Shown one piece after another: positions 24,140 to 33,789 of a stretch of 64,000 nucleotides of DNA (position 1 is the first letter of the stretch; every line of letters starts with the position of its first letter). Below the pieces are notes generated by a model. The model saw nothing but the letters and a program-made list of their open reading frames with translations. It ran no database searches and had not been told where the DNA came from. The position numbers and the translations under genes are program-made. The stretch comes from JALORV01 sp963702595 (GTDB taxonomy: Bacteria; Pseudomonadota; Gammaproteobacteria; Burkholderiales; Burkholderiaceae_F): positions 1 to 64,000 of the forward strand of contig CAVPDC010000012.1 in the NCBI GenBank assembly GCA_963702595.1, written 5' to 3'.

Positions 24140-26527
24140 TCAGAAGCCCGCGCCGATCTGGAACTGGAATCGCTGAATGCGATCCCACGGCTCGGAATTA
24201 AGCGGGTAGGCGTAGGACAACCGCAGCGGCCCGAGCGGCGAAATCCAGGCGATACCCAAGCCCGCGGAATACCGGATCAGGCTGGGATCGATGCCGGCGG
24301 TGTTGCCGTAGAACGGCCCGCTGCAGAACGCGCCCGGGTTGGCGTTGACGTCGTTCAGATCGGTGTTCGGCGGAATGCTGTAGATGCCGTTGCACCCCGG
24401 ACCCCAAACCTGGCCCATGTCGACGAAAGCCGCCAGCCGCAGCGTGCGGTCCGCTCCGGGAATCGGAAACTGCGCCTCGAAATTTGCGCTGAAGCGGCGC
24501 GTGCCGCCGAGCGGGTCGCTATAGATGTCGCGTGGACCCAGTGACGCCGCCTCGTAGCCACGCACGCTGCCGATGCCGCCGACGTAGAAATTCTTGAAGA
24601 ACGGATACGGCCTGCCGCCATAACCGTTGCCATAGCCAAGCTCGGTGTTGAACATGAACGTCAGGAAGCTCGTGGCCGGTATGTACTGCTGGAACTGGTA
24701 ACTCAGGCGGTAATACTCGAGGTCAAGCACAGGCAGCGCGAATTCGCCAAACGCGCGCTGGTAGCGACCACGACGCGGAGTGAGCAAACTGTCCCGGCTG
24801 TCGCTCGACCAGCCCGCTGTCAGGGCGAGTGCGTCGGAGCTATCCCCGAATTCCTCGACGTACTGGATGTACCGCGGCGGGGAGGTCGGCGTGAGATCGA
24901 TGGTCGTGCCTTCGTACCGCAACCCGAGGAAGATCCGGTCGTATTCCGTGATCGGCAGGCCGTAGATGAGGCCTGCACCGCGCGTTGAGTACCCGACACT
25001 CGCAAGCCCGAGTTCCGCGAGATTGGAATTACGGTAATAGAGTTCGATGGTGCGACTGATTCCTTCCGGCGTAATGAAGGGGTCGGTATGGGTGATCGAG
25101 AACACGGTGTTCGACTGGCTGGTGTTGACCTCCAGGGACAGCGCATTGCCTGAGCCGAACAGGTTCTGCTGCGATAGCCCGGCGGTGAGCACCACGCCTT
25201 CCGAGCTCGAGTAGCCGGCACCCAGCTGGATGTTGCCGGTCGCGCGTTCCTTGACGGTGACATTGACATCGACCTGGTCCGGTGCCGTCGGCACGGCCGG
25301 CGTATCGACGGTCACCGTTTCGAAGTACCCGAGTCGATCGAGCCGCTCCCTGGACAGCCGTACCCGGTCGGCGTCGAACCAGGCGGCTTCAAACTGGCGC
25401 ACCTCGCGCCGGACGACCTCGTCCTTGGTGCGCGTATTGCCGGCGATGTTGATGCGGCGGACATACACACGCCGGCCCGGATCGACGATGATCGTGAACG
25501 CCACCTCGCGCGCTTCACGGTTAGGCTCGGGCACAGGGTTGGCGGTTGCGAACGCGTATCCGAGCACGCTCATGCGGTCCGTGACCGCCTTACCGATGGC
25601 GTTGACCTGCTCGGCATTGAAGACGTCGCCTGGCTTGACGGTGACCAGCGGCGCCAGGTCCTCGTCCAGCCCGAGCAGCTCGCCTCCGAGCTTAACGCTG
25701 GAAATCGTATAGCGGTCGCCTTCCGCGACGTTGATCGTGACGGCGATGTCCTTCTTGTCCGGCGTGATCGAAACGTTGACCGACTCGATGCGGAAATCGA
25801 GGTAGCCGCGGTTCAGGTAGTACGAGCGCAGCGTCTCGAGGTCGGCGCCCAGCTTTTGCCGTGAATACTGGTCGCGCTTTGTGTACCAGGAGATCCAGTT
25901 TGGCGTCGACAGCTCCATCTGCGTCCGCAGCGTGCGGTCGCTGAACACCTTGTTCCCGGTGAACTCGATCGACCGGATTTTGGAGATCTCGCCCTCGTTC
26001 ACGGCGATCGAGATGTTGACCCGGTTGCGCTCGATCGGCGTGACCGTGGTCTTGATCTCGACACCGTACAGGCCGCGCGTCAGGTATTGGCGGCGCAGTT
26101 CCTGCTCGGCGCGCTCCAGCAGCGACCTGTCGAAGATCCGTCCATCCGCCAGGCCGACGTCGCGCAGCGACTTCAGCACCTGGTCCTTTTCGAATTCCTT
26201 GACGCCGGCGAGATCCACCACCGCGATCGCCGGCCGTTCCTCGACGATCACCACCAGCACGTCGCCGTCGACCTCGAGCCGCACGTCCTTGAAAAGACCG
26301 CTCGCATAAAGCGCACGGATCGCCTGCGTGCCACGCTCGGGGTCAAAGCGGTCGCCGACGCGGACTGGCAAATACGAGAAAACAGTACCGGCCTCGGTGC
26401 GCTGCACGCCCTCTACCCGGATGTCGCGCACGACGAATTCCTGTGCCTGTGCGCTGAGGCAACAGGCGGCAAGAACCGCGGCAGCTGCGCGGCGCAGTGC
26501 CACAGGAACGCTGCGCCGGGATGACAC
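24140..26527 (-). CDS. bamA: Outer membrane protein assembly factor BamA
   Basis: The beta-barrel core of the BAM complex, which inserts outer-membrane proteins. I chose a GTG start at 26527 because GGAG lies seven bases ahead and it gives a compact signal peptide (SSRRSVPVALRRAAAAVLAACCLSAQAQ split over the first 30 residues). A TTG at 26551 would add eight residues. Five POTRA domains span about 30-420, with the fifth including VYVRRINIAGNTRTKDEVVRRE. The 16-strand barrel carries the lid-lock motif GSVRGYEAASLG, and the protein ends in Phe as barrel substrates do. Length 795. Neighbours rseP upstream and skp downstream fit the role. Confidence 0.96.
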   Translation of the reverse strand: MSSRRSVPVALRRAAAAVLAACCLSAQAQEFVVRDIRVEGVQRTEAGTVFSYLPVRVGDRFDPERGTQAIRALYASGLFKDVRLEVDGDVLVVIVEERPAIAVVDLAGVKEFEKDQVLKSLRDVGLADGRIFDRSLLERAEQELRRQYLTRGLYGVEIKTTVTPIERNRVNISIAVNEGEISKIRSIEFTGNKVFSDRTLRTQMELSTPNWISWYTKRDQYSRQKLGADLETLRSYYLNRGYLDFRIESVNVSITPDKKDIAVTINVAEGDRYTISSVKLGGELLGLDEDLAPLVTVKPGDVFNAEQVNAIGKAVTDRMSVLGYAFATANPVPEPNREAREVAFTIIVDPGRRVYVRRINIAGNTRTKDEVVRREVRQFEAAWFDADRVRLSRERLDRLGYFETVTVDTPAVPTAPDQVDVNVTVKERATGNIQLGAGYSSSEGVVLTAGLSQQNLFGSGNALSLEVNTSQSNTVFSITHTDPFITPEGISRTIELYYRNSNLAELGLASVGYSTRGAGLIYGLPITEYDRIFLGLRYEGTTIDLTPTSPPRYIQYVEEFGDSSDALALTAGWSSDSRDSLLTPRRGRYQRAFGEFALPVLDLEYYRLSYQFQQYIPATSFLTFMFNTELGYGNGYGGRPYPFFKNFYVGGIGSVRGYEAASLGPRDIYSDPLGGTRRFSANFEAQFPIPGADRTLRLAAFVDMGQVWGPGCNGIYSIPPNTDLNDVNANPGAFCSGPFYGNTAGIDPSLIRYSAGLGIAWISPLGPLRLSYAYPLNSEPWDRIQRFQFQIGAGF

Positions 26528-26562
26528 GCGGCGCTCCAACTTAGTTTCCAATCATGCCGGGA

Positions 26563-27915
26563 TCAGGAAAGCAGCCGTATGAAGTCGTTATAGAGCGCCA
26601 GCATGGTCAGCAGGCCCAGCAGCGCAATTCCGGCGCGCTGACCCCACTCGATGACCCAATCGGCCGGCGGGCTGCCCTTGAGAATCTCGATCAAATAATA
26701 CAGTAAGTGCCCTCCGTCGAGCATCGGCACAGGGAGCAGATTCAGCACGGCAAGGCTGATCGAAACCAGCGCGAGGAAACTCAGAAACGCGGCCAGACCG
26801 ATACGCGCGGTCTGGCCCGCGTAATCAGCGATGGTCACCGGTCCGGAGAGATTCTTCCACGACGCTTCGCCCGTGATCATCTTGCCGAGCATCTTCAGCG
26901 AGAAGATCGACGTGTTCCAGGTCTTGTCCACGGCGAGACCGATGCTCTCGAACGGACCGTACTGCACCTTCACCAGCGGCGGTCGATCGTTGAGCTCCGC
27001 GCCGATGCGTCCCACCGAGGCGCCCTGCTCGTCCGTGACCCGGGCCGGGGTCAGCGCGACGCGGACGACGGCGCCTTCGCGCTCGACGCCGATTTCCATT
27101 GACTGCCCTGCCGAGCGGCGGATGCGCTCGATCAAGTCCCTTGCCGAGGTAACTTTGGCACCGTTCGCCTCGACGACGGTGTCGCCGACGCGCAGGCCAG
27201 CCTGGCCGGCCACGCCGCCCTCGGTCAGGCGGTTTATGCGCGGCGGGCCGCTGTAGGCAACGACGCCCAGCCGCGCCACGACATCAGATTCAAGGTCGGC
27301 CGCGCTCAACGCGCCGGGCTCCAGTGTCAGCGAACGCTGGCGGCCATCTGCTCCGTCAACATCGACACTGAACGGCGCCTTGGCCACCACGCGCTGCAAC
27401 AACAGCCAGCGCAGTTCGTTCCACGAGCGGACCGGATCACCATCGACCGCGGTCACCGTGTCGCCAGCTTCGATGCCGGCACGGGCGGCAGCCGATGCAG
27501 CAGGCGGCGCGCCGAGGACAGCGCGCGGCTCGAACACACCGACAACGTTCAGGATCCAGTACACGAACACCGCGAGAATCAGATTCGCCACGGGACCGGC
27601 GAGCACGATCGCGAAACGTTTGCCGACCGGTTGTCGATTGAAGGCCCGGGGCAGATCCTGCGGCGGAATCGGACCGGCATCCTCGTCACGTTCGTCGAGC
27701 ATGCGGACGTAGCCGCCCAGCGGAAGCGCCGACACCACCCACTCGGTCTGGTCGGGGCCGCGCACCCAGCGCGCGATTGGCCGACCGAATCCGATCGAAA
27801 AGCGCAAGACCTTGACGCCACACCAGCGCGCCACCCAGTAGTGTCCGAGCTCGTGAATCACGATCAGGATTCCGAGCGTGACTAAAAAGGCGGCAATAGT
27901 CGAAATCAGGTTCAT
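26563..27915 (-). CDS. rseP: Site-2 zinc metalloprotease RseP
   Basis: An inner-membrane intramembrane protease that releases sigma-E by cutting its anti-sigma factor and clears leftover signal peptides. The ATG at 27915 gives 450 residues. The zinc motif HELGH is at residues 21-25 in the first membrane helix, and the third zinc ligand is in NLLPVPMLDGGH near the C-terminus. Two PDZ domains lie between (about 115-310). A 14-residue upstream in-frame extension overlaps dxr and was rejected. It lies 11 bases after dxr and 35 before the chosen bamA start. Confidence 0.96.
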   Translation of the reverse strand: MNLISTIAAFLVTLGILIVIHELGHYWVARWCGVKVLRFSIGFGRPIARWVRGPDQTEWVVSALPLGGYVRMLDERDEDAGPIPPQDLPRAFNRQPVGKRFAIVLAGPVANLILAVFVYWILNVVGVFEPRAVLGAPPAASAAARAGIEAGDTVTAVDGDPVRSWNELRWLLLQRVVAKAPFSVDVDGADGRQRSLTLEPGALSAADLESDVVARLGVVAYSGPPRINRLTEGGVAGQAGLRVGDTVVEANGAKVTSARDLIERIRRSAGQSMEIGVEREGAVVRVALTPARVTDEQGASVGRIGAELNDRPPLVKVQYGPFESIGLAVDKTWNTSIFSLKMLGKMITGEASWKNLSGPVTIADYAGQTARIGLAAFLSFLALVSISLAVLNLLPVPMLDGGHLLYYLIEILKGSPPADWVIEWGQRAGIALLGLLTMLALYNDFIRLLS

Positions 27916-27925
27916 CCTCGAATCC

Positions 27926-29092
27926 TCACGTGCGGGCGGCGATCGCGCGCAACGCATGCTCCCGTGCCAACCGGTCGATTTCGATCACGGCCTCGATGTC
28001 CTTCGGCGGTGACGGCCGGAATTCGTTCAGCACACGCTCGATCGTCGGCGCGATACCGGTAAAGCGCAAGCGCCGCTGCAGAAACGCTTCGACCGCCGAT
28101 TCGTTCGCGGCGTTCAGTACGGCGCTCGCCGCCCCGCCCTCCTGCAGCGCCTCGTAGGCATAACGCAGGCAGGGAAAGCGCTTACGGTCGGGTTCCTCGA
28201 AGGTGAGCGCACTGATCTGGGCGAAGTCGAGCCGCTTGGCCCCGCTGTCGATGCGCTCCGGCCAGGCCAAAGCGTAGGCGACGGGTGTGCGCATGTCCGG
28301 CGAACCCAGCTGCGCCAGCACCGAGCCGTCGGGAAATTCGACCATCGAGTGGACCACGCTCTGCGGGTGGATGACAACGTCGATGCGCTCGGCCGGCATC
28401 CCGAACAGCCAGCTGGCCTCGATCACCTCCAGTCCCTTGTTCATCAGCGTCGCGGAGTCGACCGAGATCTTGCGCCCCATGACCCAGTTGGGATGCGCGC
28501 ACGCCTCGTCGGGCGTGATGTCATCGAGATCGAAGCGGCGCAGGAACGGCCCGCCCGAGGCCGTCAGCACCAGCCGGGCGCGTCCACGCTGCGCATCGTC
28601 GGCGCCCGCCAGGCACTGGTGGATGGCGTTGTGCTCGCTGTCGACCGGAAGCAGCGTCCCGCCCGCTGCCGCGAGCGCCGACATCAGCAGTTCACCCGCG
28701 CAGACGATTGCTTCCTTGTTGGCCAGCAGGAGCCGCTTGCCGGCCCGTGCTGCGGCGAGTGTAGGCATCAGGCCGGCCGCTCCCACGATCGCGGCCAGCA
28801 CGGTGTCGGCCTCTTCAGCCTGCGCCACATCCGCCAGTGCCGCAGCACCGCCACGCCCGACCGTCCGCAGCCCACGCGACCGAAGTGCTTCCCGCAAGCG
28901 GCTCTCCAACGCCGCATCGCCAATGACCGCGACTGCGGGGTGGAAGCGGGCGCAAAGTTCCACGAGTTCGTCGACACGCGTCTGCGCGGTCATTGCATGG
29001 ACGTGGAATCGATCAGGATGGCGCGCGATCACGTCGAGCGCGCTGGCGCCGATGGAACCCGTGGCGCCCAGTAGCGTCAGGTTGCGCGTCAT
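27926..29092 (-). CDS. dxr: 1-deoxy-D-xylulose 5-phosphate reductoisomerase
   Basis: Makes 2-C-methylerythritol 4-phosphate with NADPH, the committed step of the non-mevalonate isoprenoid pathway; the product feeds undecaprenyl phosphate made by the neighbouring uppS. I set the start at MTRNLTLLGATGSIGASALDVI, whose ATG overlaps the cdsA stop (ATGA). The 236 residues of in-frame sequence upstream are antisense-like filler over cdsA. Visible motifs are LLANKEAIVCAGELL, PVDSEHNAIHQCL, LTASGGPFL and MGRKISVDSATLMNKGLEVIEA. Length 388. Confidence 0.96.
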   Translation of the reverse strand: MTRNLTLLGATGSIGASALDVIARHPDRFHVHAMTAQTRVDELVELCARFHPAVAVIGDAALESRLREALRSRGLRTVGRGGAAALADVAQAEEADTVLAAIVGAAGLMPTLAAARAGKRLLLANKEAIVCAGELLMSALAAAGGTLLPVDSEHNAIHQCLAGADDAQRGRARLVLTASGGPFLRRFDLDDITPDEACAHPNWVMGRKISVDSATLMNKGLEVIEASWLFGMPAERIDVVIHPQSVVHSMVEFPDGSVLAQLGSPDMRTPVAYALAWPERIDSGAKRLDFAQISALTFEEPDRKRFPCLRYAYEALQEGGAASAVLNAANESAVEAFLQRRLRFTGIAPTIERVLNEFRPSPPKDIEAVIEIDRLAREHALRAIAART

Positions 29093-29922
29093 TTCGCCCA
29101 CGTCCATAGCAGCGCCGCCGCCGGCAGGAGCGCAAACATGGAGTCCAGCCGATCGAAGAAGCCACCGTGACCCGGCAGCAGGTGGCTGCTGTCCTTGGCG
29201 TTGGCCTGCCGCTTCAGCAGGCTCTCCGCGAGGTCCCCGATGATGGAGACGCCGACCAGCACCGACAGCGCAAGCGACGCCAATGGGATGCCAAGACCTT
29301 CCAGCAGCCGATTCGTGAAAAGCGGTGCGCCGGGAAACCTTGCCCAGGCGATCAACGCAGCAACGACCACCCCGCCTATGGCACCCCACACCCCGGCCCA
29401 AGTCTTGCCGGGGCTGATGTGGGGTGCGAGCTTCCTGCGACCGAACGCGCGGCCGACAAAGTAGGCAGCGATGTCCGCCAGCCAGATGATGACGAGCACC
29501 GACAGCAGCATGACGGCCCCCATCTGCAGGAACATCATCAGCGCGCACCACGCCGCAAACGGAAGAACGATCGCAAGCGCGCGCGAAGTCGCCGCCGGGA
29601 TGCGAACCACCCCCTCTTTCTCGGACCGCAGCAGCACCACGCCGAGGCCGATCCAGATCGCGGTTGCAACCGCGACCGCCGCTGGCCCGATCGCAGCGAC
29701 AGTTGCCGGATCTGCCGCGAAGAACGCGAACTGTGCGCCTCCGAGCGTCAGCGCGACGAGCAACGACGTCCGAAACGACCAGCCCGAAAGCCGCAACCAT
29801 TCCGCCTGCGCCAGCGAAAAGCCGAGAGTCAGCAAGCCGGCAAATGCAAGCGGGGACAAAGCCAGAGCGGAGAGCAGCGCCGCGACGAGAACGAGGGCCG
29901 TGATGACGCGTTGCTTCAGCAC
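29089..29922 (-). CDS. cdsA: Phosphatidate cytidylyltransferase
   Basis: Makes CDP-diacylglycerol from phosphatidic acid and CTP, the branch point for all phospholipids. A 277-residue inner-membrane protein with about eight hydrophobic helices. The C-terminal signature is split over KTWAGVWGAIGG and KDSSHLLPGHGGFFDRLDS. The start is GTG, with GAGGACC ahead of it, ten bases after the uppS stop. Its stop overlaps the dxr start. Confidence 0.95.
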   Translation of the reverse strand: MLKQRVITALVLVAALLSALALSPLAFAGLLTLGFSLAQAEWLRLSGWSFRTSLLVALTLGGAQFAFFAADPATVAAIGPAAVAVATAIWIGLGVVLLRSEKEGVVRIPAATSRALAIVLPFAAWCALMMFLQMGAVMLLSVLVIIWLADIAAYFVGRAFGRRKLAPHISPGKTWAGVWGAIGGVVVAALIAWARFPGAPLFTNRLLEGLGIPLASLALSVLVGVSIIGDLAESLLKRQANAKDSSHLLPGHGGFFDRLDSMFALLPAAALLWTWAK

Positions 29923-29932
29923 GCGCCGGTCC

Positions 29933-30709
29933 TCAGGCCGCGTCGGAAATCGACGGTTCGGACTCGATCTGTTCGCCAGTCATGCCGAAGCGACGTTGCC
30001 GCCCGGCGTACCAGCGCAGCGCGGACTCGAGCTCTGCCGCATTGAAGTCGGGCCAAAGAACGTCGCTGAAATACAGTTCCGCATACGCCAGCTGCCAGAG
30101 GAGAAAATTGCTGATGCGGCGCTCGCCGCCGGTACGTATCAGAAGATCGGGCTCCGGAGCGAAGGACAGTGCAAGTCGCTGCGCAATCGCATTCTCATCG
30201 ATGCGCACGTTGCGCGCGCCGGACGCGAGCTGCTCCTTCGCGGCGCGCTCCGCGGCCTGGGCGATGTCCCAGCGGCCGCCGTAGTTGGCGCAGATCGTCA
30301 GATGCAGGCGCGAGTTGTGCGCCGTCCGCTGCTCCGATTGCGCGATCAGTCGACGCAGGTCGGAATCGAAGACGAAGGTCTCGCCGACGACGCGCATGCG
30401 CACGCCTAGTTCCACCAGCTTGTCCACTTCGCGTTGCAGCGCGACCATGAACAGCCGCATCAACGTGGAAACTTCGTCGGGCGGCCGCCGCCAGTTCTCC
30501 GAGCTGAACGCAAAGAGAGTCAGGTATTCGATGCCCTGCTCGCCGCAGGCACCAAGAGTGGCCCGCACGGCATCGACGCCGCGCGAGTGACCGGTCACGC
30601 GCGGCCATCCGCGCGCAACCGCCCAGCGGCCGTTGCCGTCCATGATGACCGCGACATGGCGCGGGACTCGCGACAGCACGGCAGGCGGGGAGCGCAGGTC
30701 GTTAGCCAC
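29933..30709 (-). CDS. uppS: Undecaprenyl diphosphate synthase (cis-prenyltransferase)
   Basis: Extends farnesyl diphosphate to the C55 lipid carrier used for peptidoglycan and O-antigen. A 258-residue protein. The catalytic Asp is in VIMDGNGRWA (D24). Later motifs are GHSRGVDAVR, TLFAFSSENWRRP, NYGGRWDI and LIRTGGERRISNFLLWQLAYAEL. The start is GTG. It lies between frr and cdsA in the conserved order. Confidence 0.96.
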   Translation of the reverse strand: MANDLRSPPAVLSRVPRHVAVIMDGNGRWAVARGWPRVTGHSRGVDAVRATLGACGEQGIEYLTLFAFSSENWRRPPDEVSTLMRLFMVALQREVDKLVELGVRMRVVGETFVFDSDLRRLIAQSEQRTAHNSRLHLTICANYGGRWDIAQAAERAAKEQLASGARNVRIDENAIAQRLALSFAPEPDLLIRTGGERRISNFLLWQLAYAELYFSDVLWPDFNAAELESALRWYAGRQRRFGMTGEQIESEPSISDAA

Positions 30710-30731
30710 GGCGCGCCTTCGCTGACCGTCG

Positions 30732-31292
30732 TCAGACGGTCAGCACCTCCTTTTCCTTCTCGGCGATGAGCCTGTCTACCTCGGTGACATAGCGGTCGGT
30801 CAGTTTCTGGACGGCTTCTTCACCGCGACGGTCCTCATCCTCGGAAATGGTCTTGGCCTTCAACAGTTCCTTGATGTGATGGTTGGCGTCACGGCGCAGG
30901 TTGCGGATCGCAATCTTGGCGTTCTCGCCTTCGTGCTTGACCACCTTGACCAGTTCCTTGCGGCGTTGTTCCGTAAGCGCCGGCATCGGCACGCGAATCA
31001 GGTCACCCTGGGTCGCCGGATTCAGCCCGAGATCGGACTCGCGGATCGCCTTTTCGACGACCGGAACCATTTTCTTCTCCCACGGCTGGACCGTGATTGT
31101 CCGGGCGTCTCCAAGCCCGACCTGAGCCACCTGGTTCAGTGGAACCATCGAGCCGTAGTAATCGACCTGGATGTGATCTAGCAGACCCGTGTGCGCGCGC
31201 CCGGTACGGACCTTCGCGAAATCCGCCTTCAGTGCCTCAACCGACTTCTGCATCTTCTGCTCGGTCGACTTCTGAATCTCCGCCACGCTCAT
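30732..31292 (-). CDS. frr: Ribosome recycling factor
   Basis: Splits post-termination ribosomes together with EF-G. I chose the second of two close ATGs, since GAGGAG is six bases ahead of it and would overlap the first. The product is 186 residues and begins MSVAEIQKSTEQKMQKSVEALKADFAKVRTGRA, ending EVDRLIAEKEKEVLTV. The three-helix and beta-domain pattern is complete. Confidence 0.97.
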   Translation of the reverse strand: MSVAEIQKSTEQKMQKSVEALKADFAKVRTGRAHTGLLDHIQVDYYGSMVPLNQVAQVGLGDARTITVQPWEKKMVPVVEKAIRESDLGLNPATQGDLIRVPMPALTEQRRKELVKVVKHEGENAKIAIRNLRRDANHHIKELLKAKTISEDEDRRGEEAVQKLTDRYVTEVDRLIAEKEKEVLTV

Positions 31293-31316
31293 CTGCATCT
31301 CCTCGCCTCATGCCGG

Positions 31317-32045
31317 TCAAACATGGACCAGCGTGCCTTCATCCTCGCCCATCACCACACGCTTGAGTGCTCCAGGCTTAGTGATGCTGAACACCTTGAT
31401 CGGCAGCTTCTGGTCCCGGCAGAGCGCGAAAGCGGTCGCGTCCATGATCTGCAGATTGCGTCCCAGCGCTTCGTCGAACGTGATTGTCGCGTAGCGCGTC
31501 GCCTTCGGGTCCTTCTTGGGGTCGGCCGAGTAGACGCCATCCACCTTGGTGGCCTTCAGCACGATCTGCGCGCCGACTTCCGAGCCGCGGAGCGCTGCGG
31601 CTGTGTCGGTAGTGAAAAATGGATTGCCGGTGCCGGCCGCAAAGATCACAACGCGCCCCTCTTCCAGATACCGCAGCGCCTTGGGGCGGATGTAGGGCTC
31701 AACCACTTGTTCAATGTTGAGCGCCGACTGAACGCGCGCCTCGACGCCGGCCCTACGCATCGCGTCCTGCAATGCCATCGCGTTCATGATCGTCGCCATC
31801 ATGCCCATGTAGTCGGCCGTGGCGCGGTCCATGCCCTCCGCTCCTAGCGCGACTCCGCGAAAGATGTTGCCGCCGCCGATGACGATCGCAACCTCGACGC
31901 CGAGCTTCACGACCTCGCCGATGTCAGCCACCATGGACTCGACAGTTGCGCGATTGATGCCAAAGGCATCCTCGCCCATCAGGGCCTCGCCCGACAGCTT
32001 CAGCAGAACGCGTCGGTAGGCCGGTTTGTCGCTGGACGACGTCAC
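31317..32045 (-). CDS. pyrH: UMP kinase
   Basis: Phosphorylates UMP to UDP; an amino acid kinase-fold hexamer, activated by GTP and inhibited by UTP in relatives. Motifs are RVLLKLSGEALMG near the start, IVIGGGNIFRG, FAAGTGNPFFTTDTAAALR and KATKVDGVYSADPKKDP. I chose the GTG at 32045 (242 residues) with AAGGTG about eight bases ahead. The open frame extends further upstream but there it overlaps tsf. The start is less certain than the function. Confidence 0.95.
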   Translation of the reverse strand: MTSSSDKPAYRRVLLKLSGEALMGEDAFGINRATVESMVADIGEVVKLGVEVAIVIGGGNIFRGVALGAEGMDRATADYMGMMATIMNAMALQDAMRRAGVEARVQSALNIEQVVEPYIRPKALRYLEEGRVVIFAAGTGNPFFTTDTAAALRGSEVGAQIVLKATKVDGVYSADPKKDPKATRYATITFDEALGRNLQIMDATAFALCRDQKLPIKVFSITKPGALKRVVMGEDEGTLVHV

Positions 32046-32058
32046 GGCGCGCACCTTG

Positions 32059-32946
32059 TCAGGCGCGGGCCGCGGCCGCTTGCGCGGCGACTTCGGCGGC
32101 AAAATCGGACTGCTTCTTTTCGATGCCTTCGCCCACGACGTACAGCACGAAGCCGTTCACGGTCGCGCCGCGCGCCTTCAGCAGTTGCTCGATCGTCTGC
32201 TTGCCGTCTTCAGCCTTCACGAACACTTGGCCGAGCAGCGTGACCTCCTTGAGGAACTTCTGCACGGTGCCTTCGGCGATCTTCTCCAGCATGGCCTCGG
32301 GCTTGCCGGCTTCGCGCGCCTTCTCGATGGCAATCCGCCGCTCGGCATCGAGCAGGTCAGCGGAGACCCCGCTGGCATCGAGCGACTTTGGTTTGCTGGC
32401 CGCGATGTGCATTGCCAGGTCCTTCGCAAGTTGCGCATCGCCGCCGCTGACATCGAGCAGCACGCCGATCTTGCTGCCGCCGTGCACATAGCTCGCGAGT
32501 TGACCTTTGGCCTGCAGACGGGCGAAGCGGCGAATCGCCATGTTCTCGCCGATCTTGCCGACGAGGGCCGTGCGCATGCTTTCTACCGTGCCGCCGCCAA
32601 GTGGCAGCGCAGACAGCGCGGCGACATCGGCCGGGCTCTTCTGCGCGACCAGCGCCGCGAGATCAGCAGCGAACCGAAGGAAGTCATCGTTCTTGGCGAC
32701 GAAGTCCGTCTCGGAATTCACTTCGACGATCGCGCCCACGGCGCCATCCAGGTTGACCGCGACCACGCCTTCGGCCGCGATTCTGGCTGCCGCCTTGCTC
32801 GCCTTGCTTCCAAGCTTGACGCGCAGGATCTCCTCGGCCTTCACCAGGTCGCCGTCCGCCTCGGCCAGCGCCTTCTTGCATTCCATCATCGGCGCGTCGG
32901 TCTTCTCGCGCAGTTCCTTCACCATCGCTGCGGTGATTTCCGCCAT
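32059..32946 (-). CDS. tsf: Elongation factor Ts
   Basis: Exchanges GDP for GTP on EF-Tu. A 295-residue protein with the N-terminal UBA-like domain (MVKELREKTDAPMMECKKALAEADGD) and the TDFVAKNDDF motif of the core that contacts EF-Tu. The C-terminus contains KEVTLLGQVFVKAEDGKQTIEQLL. It follows rpsB with a terminator-like hairpin between them, so it may be expressed through readthrough. Confidence 0.97.
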   Translation of the reverse strand: MAEITAAMVKELREKTDAPMMECKKALAEADGDLVKAEEILRVKLGSKASKAAARIAAEGVVAVNLDGAVGAIVEVNSETDFVAKNDDFLRFAADLAALVAQKSPADVAALSALPLGGGTVESMRTALVGKIGENMAIRRFARLQAKGQLASYVHGGSKIGVLLDVSGGDAQLAKDLAMHIAASKPKSLDASGVSADLLDAERRIAIEKAREAGKPEAMLEKIAEGTVQKFLKEVTLLGQVFVKAEDGKQTIEQLLKARGATVNGFVLYVVGEGIEKKQSDFAAEVAAQAAAARA

Positions 32947-32984
32947 TCACTGCTCCCGCAAAATTCGTTATGAACTACTGCTGC

Positions 32985-33006
32985 AAAAAAGGGGCTTGCG
33001 CCCCTT
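32985..33006 (-). terminator. Terminator-like hairpin between rpsB and tsf
   Basis: The minus strand has AAGGGGC-GCAA-GCCCCTT followed at once by a run of T, a seven-pair stem with a stable tetraloop. It lies 28 bases after the rpsB stop and 39 before tsf. A partial terminator or attenuator would make more S2 than downstream products. Confidence 0.75.
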
Positions 33007-33033
33007 CCTGCAGTGGAGATCAACGCAAGCCGG

Positions 33034-33789
33034 CTACTCCTGGCCTTCGCTGACTTCGACGAACTCCTCGTCCCCACCCCCGGTGACGGCCTGCACGACA
33101 CCCTGCAGCGCAGCGGCCTTGCCTTCGAGCACGGCATCGGCAATGCCGCGTGCGTACAGGCGAACCGCCCGGCTCGAGTCATCGTTGCCCGGGATCACAT
33201 AGGCGACGCCAGCGGGCGAATGGTTGGTATCGACCACGGCAACGACGGGAATGCCCAGCTTCACGGCCTCCTGCACGGCGATCTTGTGGTAGCCGACATC
33301 GATGACGAAAAGCGCATCGGGCAGCGCATTCATGTCCTTGATGCCGCCGATCGACTTATTGAGCTTCTCGACTTCGCGCGCAAAGTCGAGCGCTTCCTTC
33401 TTGGTCATGCGCTCGGTGCCGTTGTCGGCGATGATCTGCTCCATCTCCTTCAGGCGCTTGATCGAGACCTTGACCGTCTTGAAGTTCGTGAGCATGCCGC
33501 CCAGCCAGCGCTGGTCGACATAGGGCATCCCGGAGCGCTGCGCCTCTTCGACGATCGTCTCGCGGGCCTGCCGCTTGGTGCCGACCAAGAGGATCGTGCC
33601 GCGGTTCGCCGCCAGTTGGCGCACGAAGCGCGTGGCATCGTTGAACTGCTCGAGCGTGCGCTCGAGATTGATGATGTGAATCTTGTTCCGATGGCCGAAG
33701 ATGTACGGTGCCATCTTCGGATTCCAGAAGCGGGTCTGGTGGCCGAAATGAACGCCGGCCTCCAGCATTTGACGCATGGTTACTGACAT
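33034..33789 (-). CDS. rpsB: 30S ribosomal protein S2
   Basis: A structural protein of the small subunit, needed to bring in S1. The ATG at 33789, with GGAGAG ahead, gives 251 residues beginning MSVTMRQMLEAGVHFGHQTRFWNPKM. Family motifs include LVGTKRQARETIVEEA, PYVDQRWLGGMLTNFKTV and PDALFVIDVGYHKIAVQEA. It is the first gene of the long minus-strand block and has a leader of about 270 bases. Confidence 0.98.
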   Translation of the reverse strand: MSVTMRQMLEAGVHFGHQTRFWNPKMAPYIFGHRNKIHIINLERTLEQFNDATRFVRQLAANRGTILLVGTKRQARETIVEEAQRSGMPYVDQRWLGGMLTNFKTVKVSIKRLKEMEQIIADNGTERMTKKEALDFAREVEKLNKSIGGIKDMNALPDALFVIDVGYHKIAVQEAVKLGIPVVAVVDTNHSPAGVAYVIPGNDDSSRAVRLYARGIADAVLEGKAAALQGVVQAVTGGGDEEFVEVSEGQE